Source: an uncultured Actinomycetes bacterium (GTDB lineage: Bacteria > Actinomycetota > Geothermincolia > Fen-727 > JACVIW01). From it: a stretch of 64,000 bases of DNA. The DNA lies in the NCBI GenBank assembly GCA_937127245.1, contig CAKZLU010000011.1, positions 90,899-154,898 on the forward strand, given 5' to 3'. The position numbers and the translations under genes are program-made. Below are positions 36,938 to 46,367 of the stretch, piece after piece (the stretch's first letter is position 1; the number at the start of each line of letters is the position of its first letter). The notes beneath the pieces were generated by a model. That model saw nothing but the letters and a program-made list of their open reading frames with translations, was not told where the DNA came from and did no database searches.

Positions 36938-37350
36938 CTCTCCCCCTTTCCTCGCGTCACTTCCTGTTAGATTTCCATTCTACGCCTGGTCATATTTCCC
37001 TGCAAAGGTAGTTGGAATTGAAATTTTGCCACCATGTCGAACGCGAACCATGTAGATTGCATTAGAACCGGCAAGAAGATATTATTTCCTTGGCTGATCA
37101 TAATCCCGAGAGCATGAGAGCGTGACTTGCTCTATTTTAAGAAAGGGCGGAAAAATAAGCTTGTCTGCTCATCCGGTCATGTCGCTTGGATGATAGAATA
37201 TACGCCGTTTCAATGTTCGCCCAGGGTTTGCGGGAAAAATTTATTGTTTCCGGCGGAAGTTGTTTTATCCGGAAAACGGTATCGCTCGTCCATGGACAAT
37301 CTTTTGGAACCGGGTTAAGTCTTTTAGAGGGTCTATCTTGAGGTGGGTCA
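36938..37350. other. Divergent gap, GYD gene and MMPL gene
   Basis: 413 nt containing two divergent promoters. No gene or RNA seen. Confidence 0.4.
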
Positions 37351-39855
37351 GTGTTTAGAATCTTGTCCGAATCGATCAAGAAGCATCCGTGGGCCATCAT
37401 TATTACATTACTTGTTATATCAGGCTCACTCGGTATAGGCATTAGTCAACTAAGAGGCGAGATCAGCTACTACAGCATCCTCCCCTCCGACTACCAGAGC
37501 GTCAAATCAATCAATGAGCTCAACAAACGCCTCGGGGGAGCCTCCTTCGAAACCGTGCTGATCCGGGCACCGAGAGTTACCGACACGAAGATAACGAAAT
37601 TTCTTTTCAGCCTTGAAGAGAAATTAAGAAAAGACCCGCGCTTTAACAAAGGTCAAATACAAATGGTGCCCGGTCTGAAGGGTGAGAACGTGCCGCTGAT
37701 TCTCAGAGATCCCGTTCCCGTCGTTATGAGTTATCTGACGCCTTTCATAGCAAACATTAAAAACGGGTTAGCGCAGACAGGGCTGTACATCCCGTTAAGC
37801 AACCTTGACGATGAGATGGTAAAAAGCTTCGCCGGAAAAGACCTGAAAAGCCTCATCGAGGAAGACTACCTTTCAAATCCAAAGGTAAAGGAATCGATAA
37901 TTGGTAAAAACGGGTTCATCACGTCCGATTACAAAGCGATGATCATCATGCTCAAGGTGGGCGCGGCGCTTACCGATTATCAGCAGGTGAAGCTCGCCAA
38001 CGACCTTGAATCTTTCGTGAAAAGCGAACTCGCCGGAATACCCAACGTGAAAGTAAACATAGCCGGAGACCCTACGGTCGCGCGCGATTTCGACCGTCAC
38101 ATAAGAAACAAGACCATAATGCTCTTCCTTATCTCGCTAATACTTGTCACGGCTATCCTATTTGGCTCTTTTAGAAGATTTTCCGACACCCTGATCCCTC
38201 TGTTTTTTATGCTCCTGTCACTCGTTTGCACACTTGGCATCATGGGATGGACAAAAATGCCTTATTCCATCGCGTCAGTCGCAATGCTCCCGCTGCTTCT
38301 CGGCACTTCTCTTACCTTCGTTGTGCCGTTCGTCGCAAGATACTATGAAGGGATGGAGCATTATTTCCGCTCGGTGGATTCCGTATCAACCGCTTTGACG
38401 ACGGTTGGCGCTGGAATACTGCTCGCCGCCGTAACAAACGTTTTCGGTTTCTTCGTCTTCAGATTCAGTTCCCTCCCCCCGTTGAAAGAGTTCGGCGTAT
38501 CCTGCGCCATCGGGACAATCCTTACTTTCATTTTCTCGATCACTCTCCTGCCCGCTATCATGGTCATCCGTGACCGCAGATACGAAAAAATCCAAAAAGA
38601 CGAGAAAGAAAAGAGATCGACGCACTTTGACGGGCTGTCGAGGCGGAAAAAAAGAGGCATTTTCACGAGAGCGGCGGACAGGTCAATAGAATCGCTGGGT
38701 TCTCTTTCTGTGATGCATTCAACCGGTGTCATAGTTGTTTTCGGAGTCTTGATACTAATTGGCTTTGCGCAGATTCGAACCCTCAAGACAGACTCGGATC
38801 TGAGAAGACTCGTGCCCAGGAATCTCCCGAGCATCAGCTCCGATTACCTGATCGAGAAATATTTCGGCGGCAAGCAGCGGGATTTCATAATAGTTCGAGG
38901 CGATATTCTGGCGCCGGAATCACTTAGAGCGATAGACACGGCCGAAACCTGGATAGAGCGTAACGCCCTTAACGTTTATCGAGGAGAGAAAATCTACCCC
39001 TCGCGTGGAGTTAACTCTATCGCGACGGTGCTTAAGAGTTTTAACGAGGGCGTACTCCCTCAAACAAAAGAAAACGCCGAGGCGCTAATAAAGACCGCCG
39101 AAGCAAACGGAACTTTTGTGACGGGAACCCTTATTAGCAACGACAGGCGTTTCTCCATAATATCCCTAAACGGTATAGGAGCCATCGTCCCAGAGGTTGT
39201 TGACAGGAAAATGCAGATCATGAGAACAACAGGCTCGAAATATCTCAAAAGCGCAGGGCTCGAATACGCTTTAGGCGGAATTACCCCCTTAACCAAAGAC
39301 CTCACAAAGAATATCATCCCAACTGAAATAATTTCATCTGTTATTTCCCTGCTCCTGTGCGCTATCGCGCTGATAGCCCTTTTCAAGTCTTTCGCCTACG
39401 GGCTTATCACGTTAACCGTCGCTTTTGCGGGCGTAGCCGCCGAACTCGGATTCCTATCAATAATGGGATGGTCGATCGATGTCATTACCTCTCTGGCATC
39501 CGCCCTTGTCATCGGGGTAGGTGTTAATTTCGGAATACTCTTCACACATAGATATATCCACGAAATAGGCGGGGGTGAGCAAAATCCCGTTGAAGCGATA
39601 AGAACTACGATGATGAATCTTGGAAGGGCAAACATCGTCGCGGCGCTGGCGAGTGTCGCTGCATTCCTTGTTATCATGCTTTCAGATATTGTGCCGCTCA
39701 AGCGTTTCGGAGGCGTGACCGCATTCGCCATAGGGGGATGCATTATTTCGTCTCTCACCTTAATGCCGGCCCTGCTTTTGAAGTTGACCGGCCATAAAAC
39801 GCCGTTGGTCGAGGAGGCAACGCCTGAAATGGAGGGCTATCCCAACAAAGCATGA
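37351..39855 (+). CDS. MMPL/RND-superfamily transporter
   Basis: 834 residues with two repeats, each one helix, a large extracytoplasmic domain and then five helices. The first helix is PWAIIITLLVISGSLGIG. Later helices include TIMLFLISLILVTAILFGSF and the second-half set from about residue 660 on. This is the layout of MmpL and HpnN-type exporters of lipids or hopanoids. Only one gene is present; no membrane-fusion partner. GTG start at 37351 with GAGGTGGG upstream. Substrate unknown. Confidence 0.9.
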   Translation: MFRILSESIKKHPWAIIITLLVISGSLGIGISQLRGEISYYSILPSDYQSVKSINELNKRLGGASFETVLIRAPRVTDTKITKFLFSLEEKLRKDPRFNKGQIQMVPGLKGENVPLILRDPVPVVMSYLTPFIANIKNGLAQTGLYIPLSNLDDEMVKSFAGKDLKSLIEEDYLSNPKVKESIIGKNGFITSDYKAMIIMLKVGAALTDYQQVKLANDLESFVKSELAGIPNVKVNIAGDPTVARDFDRHIRNKTIMLFLISLILVTAILFGSFRRFSDTLIPLFFMLLSLVCTLGIMGWTKMPYSIASVAMLPLLLGTSLTFVVPFVARYYEGMEHYFRSVDSVSTALTTVGAGILLAAVTNVFGFFVFRFSSLPPLKEFGVSCAIGTILTFIFSITLLPAIMVIRDRRYEKIQKDEKEKRSTHFDGLSRRKKRGIFTRAADRSIESLGSLSVMHSTGVIVVFGVLILIGFAQIRTLKTDSDLRRLVPRNLPSISSDYLIEKYFGGKQRDFIIVRGDILAPESLRAIDTAETWIERNALNVYRGEKIYPSRGVNSIATVLKSFNEGVLPQTKENAEALIKTAEANGTFVTGTLISNDRRFSIISLNGIGAIVPEVVDRKMQIMRTTGSKYLKSAGLEYALGGITPLTKDLTKNIIPTEIISSVISLLLCAIALIALFKSFAYGLITLTVAFAGVAAELGFLSIMGWSIDVITSLASALVIGVGVNFGILFTHRYIHEIGGGEQNPVEAIRTTMMNLGRANIVAALASVAAFLVIMLSDIVPLKRFGGVTAFAIGGCIISSLTLMPALLLKLTGHKTPLVEEATPEMEGYPNKA

Positions 39856-39948
39856 GCGCTTTTGCGGCATTCAATTCTTCTCAAGGTAAAAGTGCATTCT
39901 CAAAAGCTTTATAGTAATCCCTTACGCCGGACAAATCTTATCTTGGTC

Positions 39949-40467
39949 TCAATCTCCGCATTTTCTGCCTCCCGGCAGCGAATTGTAGAGAACCTTCAGA
40001 GGGCAAAAGTCATTACCGCATCTGGGACATCCCTTGAGAAAAATAAACAGAAACCCCGCCAGTAGCGAAGCGGGATACAACACCCTGATCACTCTAAGGT
40101 TCATTGCCTCCCTCAAAGGGAACAGGGCTAATAACCCTATTATCGAGAAGTCGATCAGCATGGTATTGCGGTTGAGTTCCTTTCGCTCGTCTTTACGCAT
40201 AATTTTTGAAGTGAATACACCGAGAAGCGTTGAGCATGCTTTCCCGTAATACTGACATCTTGCGCAAACAGCCTTTCTCCACAGAGTGGAAAAGAACGCT
40301 ACGAATAAAAGATAAGGCAACAGTTTCACCGGCCTCCTCTTTATGAGAGCGGCCGCGCCGAGGAAAACGGGTAGGCTCATGGCAATCTGATTCTGCACCG
40401 CAACATTGTAGTCCCATTCTTGACCCTCATTCTCGCAAGAAATCTCCTCTGCCCTTCCCTTACACAT
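39949..40467 (-). CDS. Cys-rich integral membrane protein
   Basis: 172 residues, family not named. Three or four membrane helices (about 29-60, 100-120, 125-145) and two cysteine clusters: CARCQYYGKAC (about 68-78) and CPRCGNDFCP (about 148-157), both expected on one membrane face. The pattern suggests a metal centre or redox relay. The N-terminus CKGRAEEISC adds two more cysteines. The ATG at 40467 has GGGGGAG-type purines upstream. Isolated; convergent with the MMPL gene. Confidence 0.65.
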   Translation of the reverse strand: MCKGRAEEISCENEGQEWDYNVAVQNQIAMSLPVFLGAAALIKRRPVKLLPYLLFVAFFSTLWRKAVCARCQYYGKACSTLLGVFTSKIMRKDERKELNRNTMLIDFSIIGLLALFPLREAMNLRVIRVLYPASLLAGFLFIFLKGCPRCGNDFCPLKVLYNSLPGGRKCGD

Positions 40468-40694
40468 CTGTATCTCCCCCTCGATGGCCTTAAAGATGTT
40501 GTCGCGTGATATTTTAATCCTTTGTGATTAGCAGACCCACTTTGACAAACAGTTAATCCATCGAATTAAACGCTTACATCAACCTTCATGTGGACAGTTT
40601 TCCGGCATCGTTGATCGGGCTTTGAACCGACCTTGATCGGAAAATCTTAAGCCACGAAGCCCGGCATTCTCGGTAGCGCGAAAAGAGATATTTT
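40468..40694. other. Divergent gap upstream of the zinc-ribbon membrane protein
   Basis: With the dyad that follows, about 320 nt without a gene. AT-rich and probably promoter-bearing on both sides. Confidence 0.4.
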
Positions 40695-40744
40695 ACTCTA
40701 ACATGAACACTATCCAATTTGGTCTGCGTTAGAGTTAATATAAA
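40695..40744 (+). promoter_or_regulatory. Dyad ACTCTAAC-N25-GTTAGAGT next to a -10-like box
   Basis: ACTCTAAC at 40695-40702 and GTTAGAGT at 40728-40735 are exact reverse complements. The inner sequence has CCAATTTGG. TATAAA follows at about 40739-40744, and the zinc-ribbon gene starts at 40789. This fits an operator overlapping a promoter. Confidence 0.45.
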
Positions 40745-40788
40745 AACGTAAGTTTGAGCATTCTTTGCTTTGTATAAAGGGTGAGTAC

Positions 40789-42066
40789 ATGACAACCAAG
40801 TGTCCGTTCTGCGGTAATTCCAACGAGGATATCAGGATAACCTGCAGCCAATGCGGCGCTGTTCTACGACACTCGGAAGATGCGGTGAGATTTCTGCGCG
40901 AACCGCCATCCGTGGTACGGGATATCCCTCCTTCACAAAAAACAGCCGAACAATCTCCATGCCAGGAAAAGAGGGAGTCCTTAACCGCTCAAGAGCAAGA
41001 CCGCGCCGTCGAGAGTCCGAAAGAGCAAGCGGAGGAAGCAAAAGCCGCCGGTCCCAGAGAGGAGTCAGAGCCTTTGAGCGGGGAGACAAAGGAGAGTGAG
41101 AATTTCGCGCAAGGAGCGGGGGCATTTCCTGGATTTTTTTATCCGCCTTTTTTTGGATATCCCCCTTACCCGATTCCGACGCAGCTCGCCTGGTACGGAC
41201 CTGTCGCTCCGTGGCCTTATCCCTATTTCCCTTATGTTTACCCAGGCGCTTATCCACACCAATACTATTATTACGTATATCCTCAACCCGCCCCGCGATT
41301 TTTGACTCAGCAGGAATACGTCGGACATCCGACCAACCTGCCAAAGCAAAATTATCCCCAGCCCTACGAGCAACCTATCGAGCCCCGCCAGCTTTTCAGG
41401 CCGGACACAGGCCAAATGAAGATGCCTTTCACGCGCAGGAAATCTTTCTGGATAGCGATGATCGTGATTTTTCTCTTGATTTTTGCGGGAGCGGCAGGAT
41501 TTTACTTCTTTTATCTAAAAGGAAAAGCAGCAAGGACATTCGATCTTGGAAACGCCACTGTTGTGGGCGCAAACATCGAGTTTAAGGATATGACGCTAAC
41601 CCAGAAAGGTGATGTGCTGACTTTAAAAGGCAAGTATGAAAATGATTCCAAACGCGAGGGAACTGTGACCGTCACGCTCGACGCCACTTCCCCTGACGGA
41701 ACAGGAGAAATTCTTTCATTCGATATCCCCGTGGAAGGTTCGAGTTCTCAACCTTTCTCCAAAACTATAACCAAGAAAATCTCGATAAAATCACTAAGCG
41801 TTGGAGCGCTAATTCTGAGCAGCGGCTCAAGCTCTGATACGTACCAGAGTTACCCATGGGTAGAGGAAATGGAGAGGGAATCTCAGGAAGATTCGGGAAA
41901 CACTAATTCCGATACAAGCACCGAGAGCTCGAGCACCTATCCATACGGCAGTTCAAACAGCGGGGTGCCCAACTACAGCACTGAGATTCCTCCCTCCATT
42001 TTGGAACAGATGCAATCAAACCCGGAACTACTTAGATACCTGCAAAACCCCCAGAATCAAGAATGA
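40789..42066 (+). CDS. Zinc-ribbon, Tyr/Pro-rich, single-pass membrane protein
   Basis: 425 residues. An N-terminal zinc ribbon (CPFCGNSNEDIRITCSQC), an acidic linker, a remarkable aromatic stretch at about 110-190 rich in Tyr, Pro and Phe (for example YPYFPYVYPGAYPHQYYYY), one membrane helix (about 222-242, SFWIAMIVIFLLIFAGAAGF), then an extracytoplasmic beta-sandwich-like domain (DMTLTQKGDVLTLKGKYEN, similar to FxLYD-type domains) and a Ser/Thr-rich tail. Start ATG 40789 with AAAGGGTG. Function unknown; likely an envelope-associated sensor or scaffold. Confidence 0.75.
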   Translation: MTTKCPFCGNSNEDIRITCSQCGAVLRHSEDAVRFLREPPSVVRDIPPSQKTAEQSPCQEKRESLTAQEQDRAVESPKEQAEEAKAAGPREESEPLSGETKESENFAQGAGAFPGFFYPPFFGYPPYPIPTQLAWYGPVAPWPYPYFPYVYPGAYPHQYYYYVYPQPAPRFLTQQEYVGHPTNLPKQNYPQPYEQPIEPRQLFRPDTGQMKMPFTRRKSFWIAMIVIFLLIFAGAAGFYFFYLKGKAARTFDLGNATVVGANIEFKDMTLTQKGDVLTLKGKYENDSKREGTVTVTLDATSPDGTGEILSFDIPVEGSSSQPFSKTITKKISIKSLSVGALILSSGSSSDTYQSYPWVEEMERESQEDSGNTNSDTSTESSSTYPYGSSNSGVPNYSTEIPPSILEQMQSNPELLRYLQNPQNQE

Positions 42067-42333
42067 CAGCCGCTTATAAGTTCCGTTTGCCCTTTACCAG
42101 CAGTGGATTTCCCGAGAGTCATGCGAGGAGAGGGCGTGGATTTGCGCATTGACTTGCCCTATCGCGTGCGGGGAATTATTAATAATTGCATCCCGGATAA
42201 CATGAATTTGGGCAAAATGAATTATCATATAAGTGAACCGGTAAGCCGGGCAGGTCCGAGATTTTGCATAGACAAAAGAGCTGACGGCTTATTTTCGGAA
42301 GGAGACCGGCTCGACCCGACAGAAAGGCATTTT

Positions 42334-43194
42334 ATGTGGAGTAATTTTGAATTTTCTCCTTCTAAGAAAGAGATTCTTGTCCAGAAACCCCTCTCAGAAG
42401 CCCTCTTCTGCGCCGTGGATGTCGAGACTTCAGGACTGTCCGCTTCAAGCCGGGTAGTAGAAATAGGCGCTGTCCTTTTTAATTTAAAGGGAAAGATATC
42501 CACATTCCAAACGCTTGTGAACCCGCATGAGCGCATAAGCCCGGGTGTCCAGGAAATCCACGGGATCTCAAACGAAATGGTCAAAAACGCGCCATCTGCA
42601 GGTGAGGTCCTTCCGCGTTTTCTCGATTTCATGACTGGTTCGGTTATGATAGCCCACAATGCCTCATTTGATGTCATGATGCTGTCCAGCGAGATGGAAA
42701 GAGTTGGCCTGACACAGCCAGACCATCCGGTGATCTGCACGGTGAAGCTCGCGAAATCGGTTTTTACAGGACCTGAAAATTACCGGCTTTCAACCCTCAT
42801 CAAGTATCTGAAAATAGATTACCAGAGACTCCACAGGGGACTCGATGACGCCATTGCGGCAATGGAGGTATTCAGAAAAGCGACTCAGAGATTCAGCCCG
42901 AGAACGCAAGTTAGGGCGCTGCCGGGATTCGAGGGTTTATTCGCTCAAATGGGAGTGCCCCCCTGGAGGAACTTAGAAATCAAAGGGACAGTAGAGGAGC
43001 TTGATTACCTAGCCTCAATGAGAATACCGATCGAACTGGAATACGCTTCCAGCCGCTATCCGCAGCCAACTATCGTAACTCCTGTAAGAGTTTACACGAA
43101 GCTTAACAAGCGATACCTGCTTGCTTACTGCCACCGCGACGGCATCGAAAAGACATACCTCGTAAACAAGATAAAATCCCTCAGGCGTGCCTGA
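42334..43194 (+). CDS. DnaQ-type 3'-5' exonuclease fused to a WYL domain
   Basis: 286 residues. Exonuclease domain (about 24-190) with Exo I FCAVDVETSG, Exo II HNASFDVMML and Exo III HRGLDDAIAAMEVF, so the DEDDh residues are complete. After a short linker, residues about 212-286 match a WYL domain: LASMRIPIELEY, IVTPVRVYTK, and RYLLAYCHRDGIEKTYLVNK. WYL domains sense ligands or nucleic acid in regulators. ATG 42334 with AAAGG at 6 nt is chosen; the frame is open back to 42103, so a longer N-terminus is possible. Confidence 0.8.
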   Translation: MWSNFEFSPSKKEILVQKPLSEALFCAVDVETSGLSASSRVVEIGAVLFNLKGKISTFQTLVNPHERISPGVQEIHGISNEMVKNAPSAGEVLPRFLDFMTGSVMIAHNASFDVMMLSSEMERVGLTQPDHPVICTVKLAKSVFTGPENYRLSTLIKYLKIDYQRLHRGLDDAIAAMEVFRKATQRFSPRTQVRALPGFEGLFAQMGVPPWRNLEIKGTVEELDYLASMRIPIELEYASSRYPQPTIVTPVRVYTKLNKRYLLAYCHRDGIEKTYLVNKIKSLRRA

Positions 43195-43199
43195 TTGAT

Positions 43200-43283
43200 G
43201 GTGGCTTGCCGTCAAGTGGTGAGGTATCGAGCCCTGGACCGCAAAAGGGCGCATCCCGGTTCGATTCTTAGTCGATAATACCA
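43200..43283 (+). other. tRNA-Cys-like degenerate sequence
   Basis: GGTGGCTTG, AAGTGGTGAGG, a GCCCT/AGGGC arm with CCGCAAA in its loop and CCCGGTTCGATTC occur in tRNA order and recall tRNA-Cys. The acceptor 3' side and T-stem do not pair and the anticodon loop is too long, so this is not a working tRNA. A decayed gene or chance are both possible. Confidence 0.25.
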
Positions 43284-43334
43284 AAACAAATCAAAGGGAG
43301 GTCGCATAAATACTTCCGCCCACCCATGAGCAGA

Positions 43335-45131
43335 TCAATCACCGACCGAGATAACAATCCTCTCTGAGTGGTAGTTGTATTTTCCAAGACATTCCCTGAG
43401 AGGGGGACCCGCAACTCTGGTCTTCAAATAAAGAACCGTCCGTTTCGCTTCAGGCAAAGTAAAGACCTTTTCCACCGAGGCTCCTCGCACTTTCGGATTA
43501 TCAACTATGCGGTTGAAGCAGCAAACAATCCCTTTTATTTCAATCTTTGCGCCGAGCCTGCTTTCAACCACAAATTCCAAACTATGGTTAACATGAGAAT
43601 TCCTCCAATAGCCCGAAAGTGAAGGCAGGTGAAGCGAGTCTAGGGAGGTTGTCCCTCCGGGAACCGACCCTGCGTAAAACGGCAGCGACCAGGGCTTTTT
43701 TGCGTAATAAAGCACGCGAGCATGCCCGGCCCTGACCTCGACAATCCTATAACCTGGGTATTTCCTTCTTTTTCCGCCCTCGTCGAAATACAGGCATGTC
43801 TGGTTGGCAAAGACCGTTGAGTTTTTTGATTTTCTCCACTTCCGCACGCCCACATAATCGCTGTGGAGATGACCCGAGAAAACGAAATTCACGTGGTATC
43901 TTGAGCATAATTCCAAAAGTGCGCGTCTTCCCCGTCCCCCTCCTCCGAGCCTGAAAAATAGCGCGAATGTTTCATTATCAAAAGATACGCCCCTCCCTTC
44001 AGGTCTGTAGGGGTCATGGTGACAAAAGAGAAACTTTAATTTTTCCTTGGAGTTCTCCAAATCGTCCCTCAGCCAAGCGAGCTGCCCGCTATAGGTCCTG
44101 GGGTCTTTTTCGTTTTCGGCACCGAGAATTTGACCCTGCCACTTTCTCGGATAGACAAAAAGACCGAGCTTCTTCATCACATTCCTGTCTTGGAAAGGCC
44201 AATCCGAAGTGTTAACGCAGCTGAAATGACAATTCATAATGCTGAAAGAGTAATAAAGTGGTCCAAGGTTCTCCCGCCAGAGCTTTGACCCATCGATTTC
44301 GTTCACGTAGAGATCGTGGTTTCCCGGCACAAGGAATACTGGCACCTCAAAAGACAAAAGAGCGTTGTAGAAATTCTCGAATTCGATTATCAAGTCGCCT
44401 GGTCTGTGCTGAGCTCTGACATAATCCCCCAGCATAATCACGAATTCCGGCCTTATCAGATTCACCTGCTCAATAGCATTGTTGAAGAACGCCGGCTTAC
44501 CCGAAGCCGTGATTCCTTTGTTGGTCTGAGGCTGCATCCATCCGGAGATGTTTCTCCTGTGAACATGTACGTCCGCGATTGTCACGAACCTGAAGAAATC
44601 CTTGCCCCCTTCAATCACCGAAACGCAGTGGGGTTCAAAGTCGGACAAAGTCTGACCGCCAAGGGTAACCATGACCTTTAGGTCATAAAGTTCGGGTAAT
44701 ATGTCAGATGGGAGTTTGAAATCAATATGGAATAAGTCATCAATCCTCCCCATTCGCGAATCAACCGGCCAGTGCTTCGATCGTCCCCGCTTGACGCTCC
44801 GGGCGGGAATTACATATTCAAGCCATTTCAAGGCTTTCCTGACCGGATTTAAAACCGCACGACAGTTTGAGCTTCGTATTGATCCCCGCGTATCGCGTCC
44901 AACCCCTCCAAGATCGAGTTCCACGGTGAGGATGGACCCCGGCGTCTTTATTGACGGAAAACCGATGGTTGGCCATGCCATCTCATTTATGCGCGGCTTA
45001 GGATATTTGTTAATCTTAAGCGGAAAAGCGCCTGAACTTGAGTTGAGAATCGCGTTTATTGAAAGCCCAACCGCGAACATCAGCAATGCTATACATATCA
45101 AAACGCCCATAATGACCTTAATTACACTCAT
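43335..45131 (-). CDS. Membrane-anchored calcineurin-like phosphoesterase
   Basis: 598 residues. An N-terminal membrane helix (about 5-27), a beta-sandwich-like region (about 60-165), a metallophosphoesterase domain (about 175-430) and a C-terminal beta region. Metal motifs: IADVHVH, MLGDYVR, VPGNHDLY, FCHHDPY and SGHLHSDY. The active site is expected outside the cell; substrate unknown. Start ATG at 45131. Convergent with the exonuclease-WYL gene. Confidence 0.88.
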   Translation of the reverse strand: MSVIKVIMGVLICIALLMFAVGLSINAILNSSSGAFPLKINKYPKPRINEMAWPTIGFPSIKTPGSILTVELDLGGVGRDTRGSIRSSNCRAVLNPVRKALKWLEYVIPARSVKRGRSKHWPVDSRMGRIDDLFHIDFKLPSDILPELYDLKVMVTLGGQTLSDFEPHCVSVIEGGKDFFRFVTIADVHVHRRNISGWMQPQTNKGITASGKPAFFNNAIEQVNLIRPEFVIMLGDYVRAQHRPGDLIIEFENFYNALLSFEVPVFLVPGNHDLYVNEIDGSKLWRENLGPLYYSFSIMNCHFSCVNTSDWPFQDRNVMKKLGLFVYPRKWQGQILGAENEKDPRTYSGQLAWLRDDLENSKEKLKFLFCHHDPYRPEGRGVSFDNETFALFFRLGGGGRGRRALLELCSRYHVNFVFSGHLHSDYVGVRKWRKSKNSTVFANQTCLYFDEGGKRRKYPGYRIVEVRAGHARVLYYAKKPWSLPFYAGSVPGGTTSLDSLHLPSLSGYWRNSHVNHSLEFVVESRLGAKIEIKGIVCCFNRIVDNPKVRGASVEKVFTLPEAKRTVLYLKTRVAGPPLRECLGKYNYHSERIVISVGD

Positions 45132-45292
45132 CTTGAATATTTTTTCCGGTAAATCCCTAAACCAAATACGAGCAAAGTCTGCCTTCTTTTAACGAGTCCG
45201 GCAACAGATAAGCTCACCCAAATTTTCTATCACTTCCTCACGGGTGTTTGGTAAAATTTCCAAGAAAGGACACACGGCAAGCGGGTGGAACA

Positions 45293-45454
45293 ATGGCGAA
45301 AAAAACGAAGATAACATCATCGCTTTATCGGCTTGCGCGCTTATCGAGGGATATAGAAGTCATTTCGAGCGGCAGCCCCTCGAAAATCACAAGAAGGCTC
45401 ATTAACAAGTTTATTGGAAGGAATTTCATTTCGAGAATCTGGAGATTCCCCTGA
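45293..45454 (+). CDS. Small basic conserved protein
   Basis: 53 residues, MAKKTKITSSLYRLARLSRD and then a Gly-Ser-Pro-Ser-Lys-Ile turn followed by RRLINKFIGRNFISRIW. Very basic. Similar short proteins, with a basic N-terminus, a GNPKKI-like turn and a final aromatic-basic helix, are common in Actinobacteria and of unknown function, possibly nucleic-acid binding. ATG 45293 has GGGTGG upstream. Confidence 0.65.
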   Translation: MAKKTKITSSLYRLARLSRDIEVISSGSPSKITRRLINKFIGRNFISRIWRFP

Positions 45455-45467
45455 GAATTTTCGCCGC

Positions 45468-45758
45468 TCACTTCCAACCCGGTGAGCTCTTGAGGTGGCG
45501 GTTTGAGCTCCCGCTGTTTACTCTCATTTTCCAAATTCCGAAGAAATCCCTCTTGCTTTTACTTTTCTTCCTACGTCTGCCGTTCCCCCCACCACAGCTG
45601 TAGTGATTACCGTCTTTAGGACTGTCAAACGTTCTCATCCTCAACCTTGATTCAAGCACCTGCTCTGCGAGAAAGAATGCGTCAACCTCATAGCCACAGT
45701 CGGGACAAAATTCCACGTTCAGCGGTAATTCACATCCGCAGAAAGGGCATTCCACCAT
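45468..45758 (-). CDS. Zinc-ribbon protein with basic tail
   Basis: 96 residues. A double CxxC zinc ribbon (CPFCGCELPLNVEFCPDCGYE) at the N-terminus, an acidic-to-neutral helix and a Gly/Lys/Arg-rich segment RRRKKSKSKR. The C-terminus overlaps little else. Likely a small regulatory or nucleic-acid-binding protein; family unknown. It is convergent with the 53-residue gene, 13 nt apart. Confidence 0.6.
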   Translation of the reverse strand: MVECPFCGCELPLNVEFCPDCGYEVDAFFLAEQVLESRLRMRTFDSPKDGNHYSCGGGNGRRRKKSKSKRDFFGIWKMRVNSGSSNRHLKSSPGWK

Positions 45759-45954
45759 TTCTCACCTCCAGAAACGCATCCTTATCCTGGACAAGCCTTG
45801 CGCCCTTTCACGACCTACGTACATAAGGGGCATGAACCCTTAATTCTTTTTAAGCCAGAACAACTACACCCGGGAAGAGAGGGAAATCCCGCTCGCCGGA
45901 ACACCTCGATTGTGCTCAGTATTCTTAACGGCAAAAAAGACCCTGAAGTAAAGA

Positions 45955-46367
45955 CAAATTTTTGAAAAAGAGTCTTTCGGTAAGACACTTGTTTGTTACA
46001 ATAGAGTTCGAAGGCTTCTTGCAAAGGAGCGTTCCCTGACCAAATCCTCCACAAAGCACTTGCGCCGTATTCCTTGATATCAGGCTCTTCGACAATCATC
46101 CCAAAGACATCTTTTCGGTCAAATAAAGCGACTGAAGGTCTTCTCCATCTTAGAATCCTCCAAGACCCAAGTGCCGAAATGAAACTTGTCGCAAATTTGG
46201 ATAAGCCTTGACTTTCCGCCCTGGCGAGAGATGATTGACCCCGGAAGAACATTTGGCACGAAGAACCTGTCGTTATAGCGAAGCTCTACCCTCAGTCTCT
46301 CCGGAAAACCGCAAAATTTCGTCACGAGCTGAACCTGGAGAGTGAACAGAAGTTTGGACCCAAGCAT
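45955..46367 (-). pseudogene. Frame-disrupted TrmB-like regulator remnant
   Basis: Two overlapping minus-strand frames read as one protein if joined near 46130-46140. The first (to 46119) ends QICDKFHFGTWVLEDSKMEK; the second continues VALFDRKDVFGMIVEEP, then EYGASALWRIWSGNAPLQEA and FELYCNKQ. The second part looks like the C-terminal domain of TrmB-type or similar regulators (…LFDRKEV…EE…ALWTNN…LVKAFxxYF). No HTH domain was found upstream. A sequencing error or a real frameshift could explain it; decay is favoured because the N-terminus is missing too. Confidence 0.35.
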
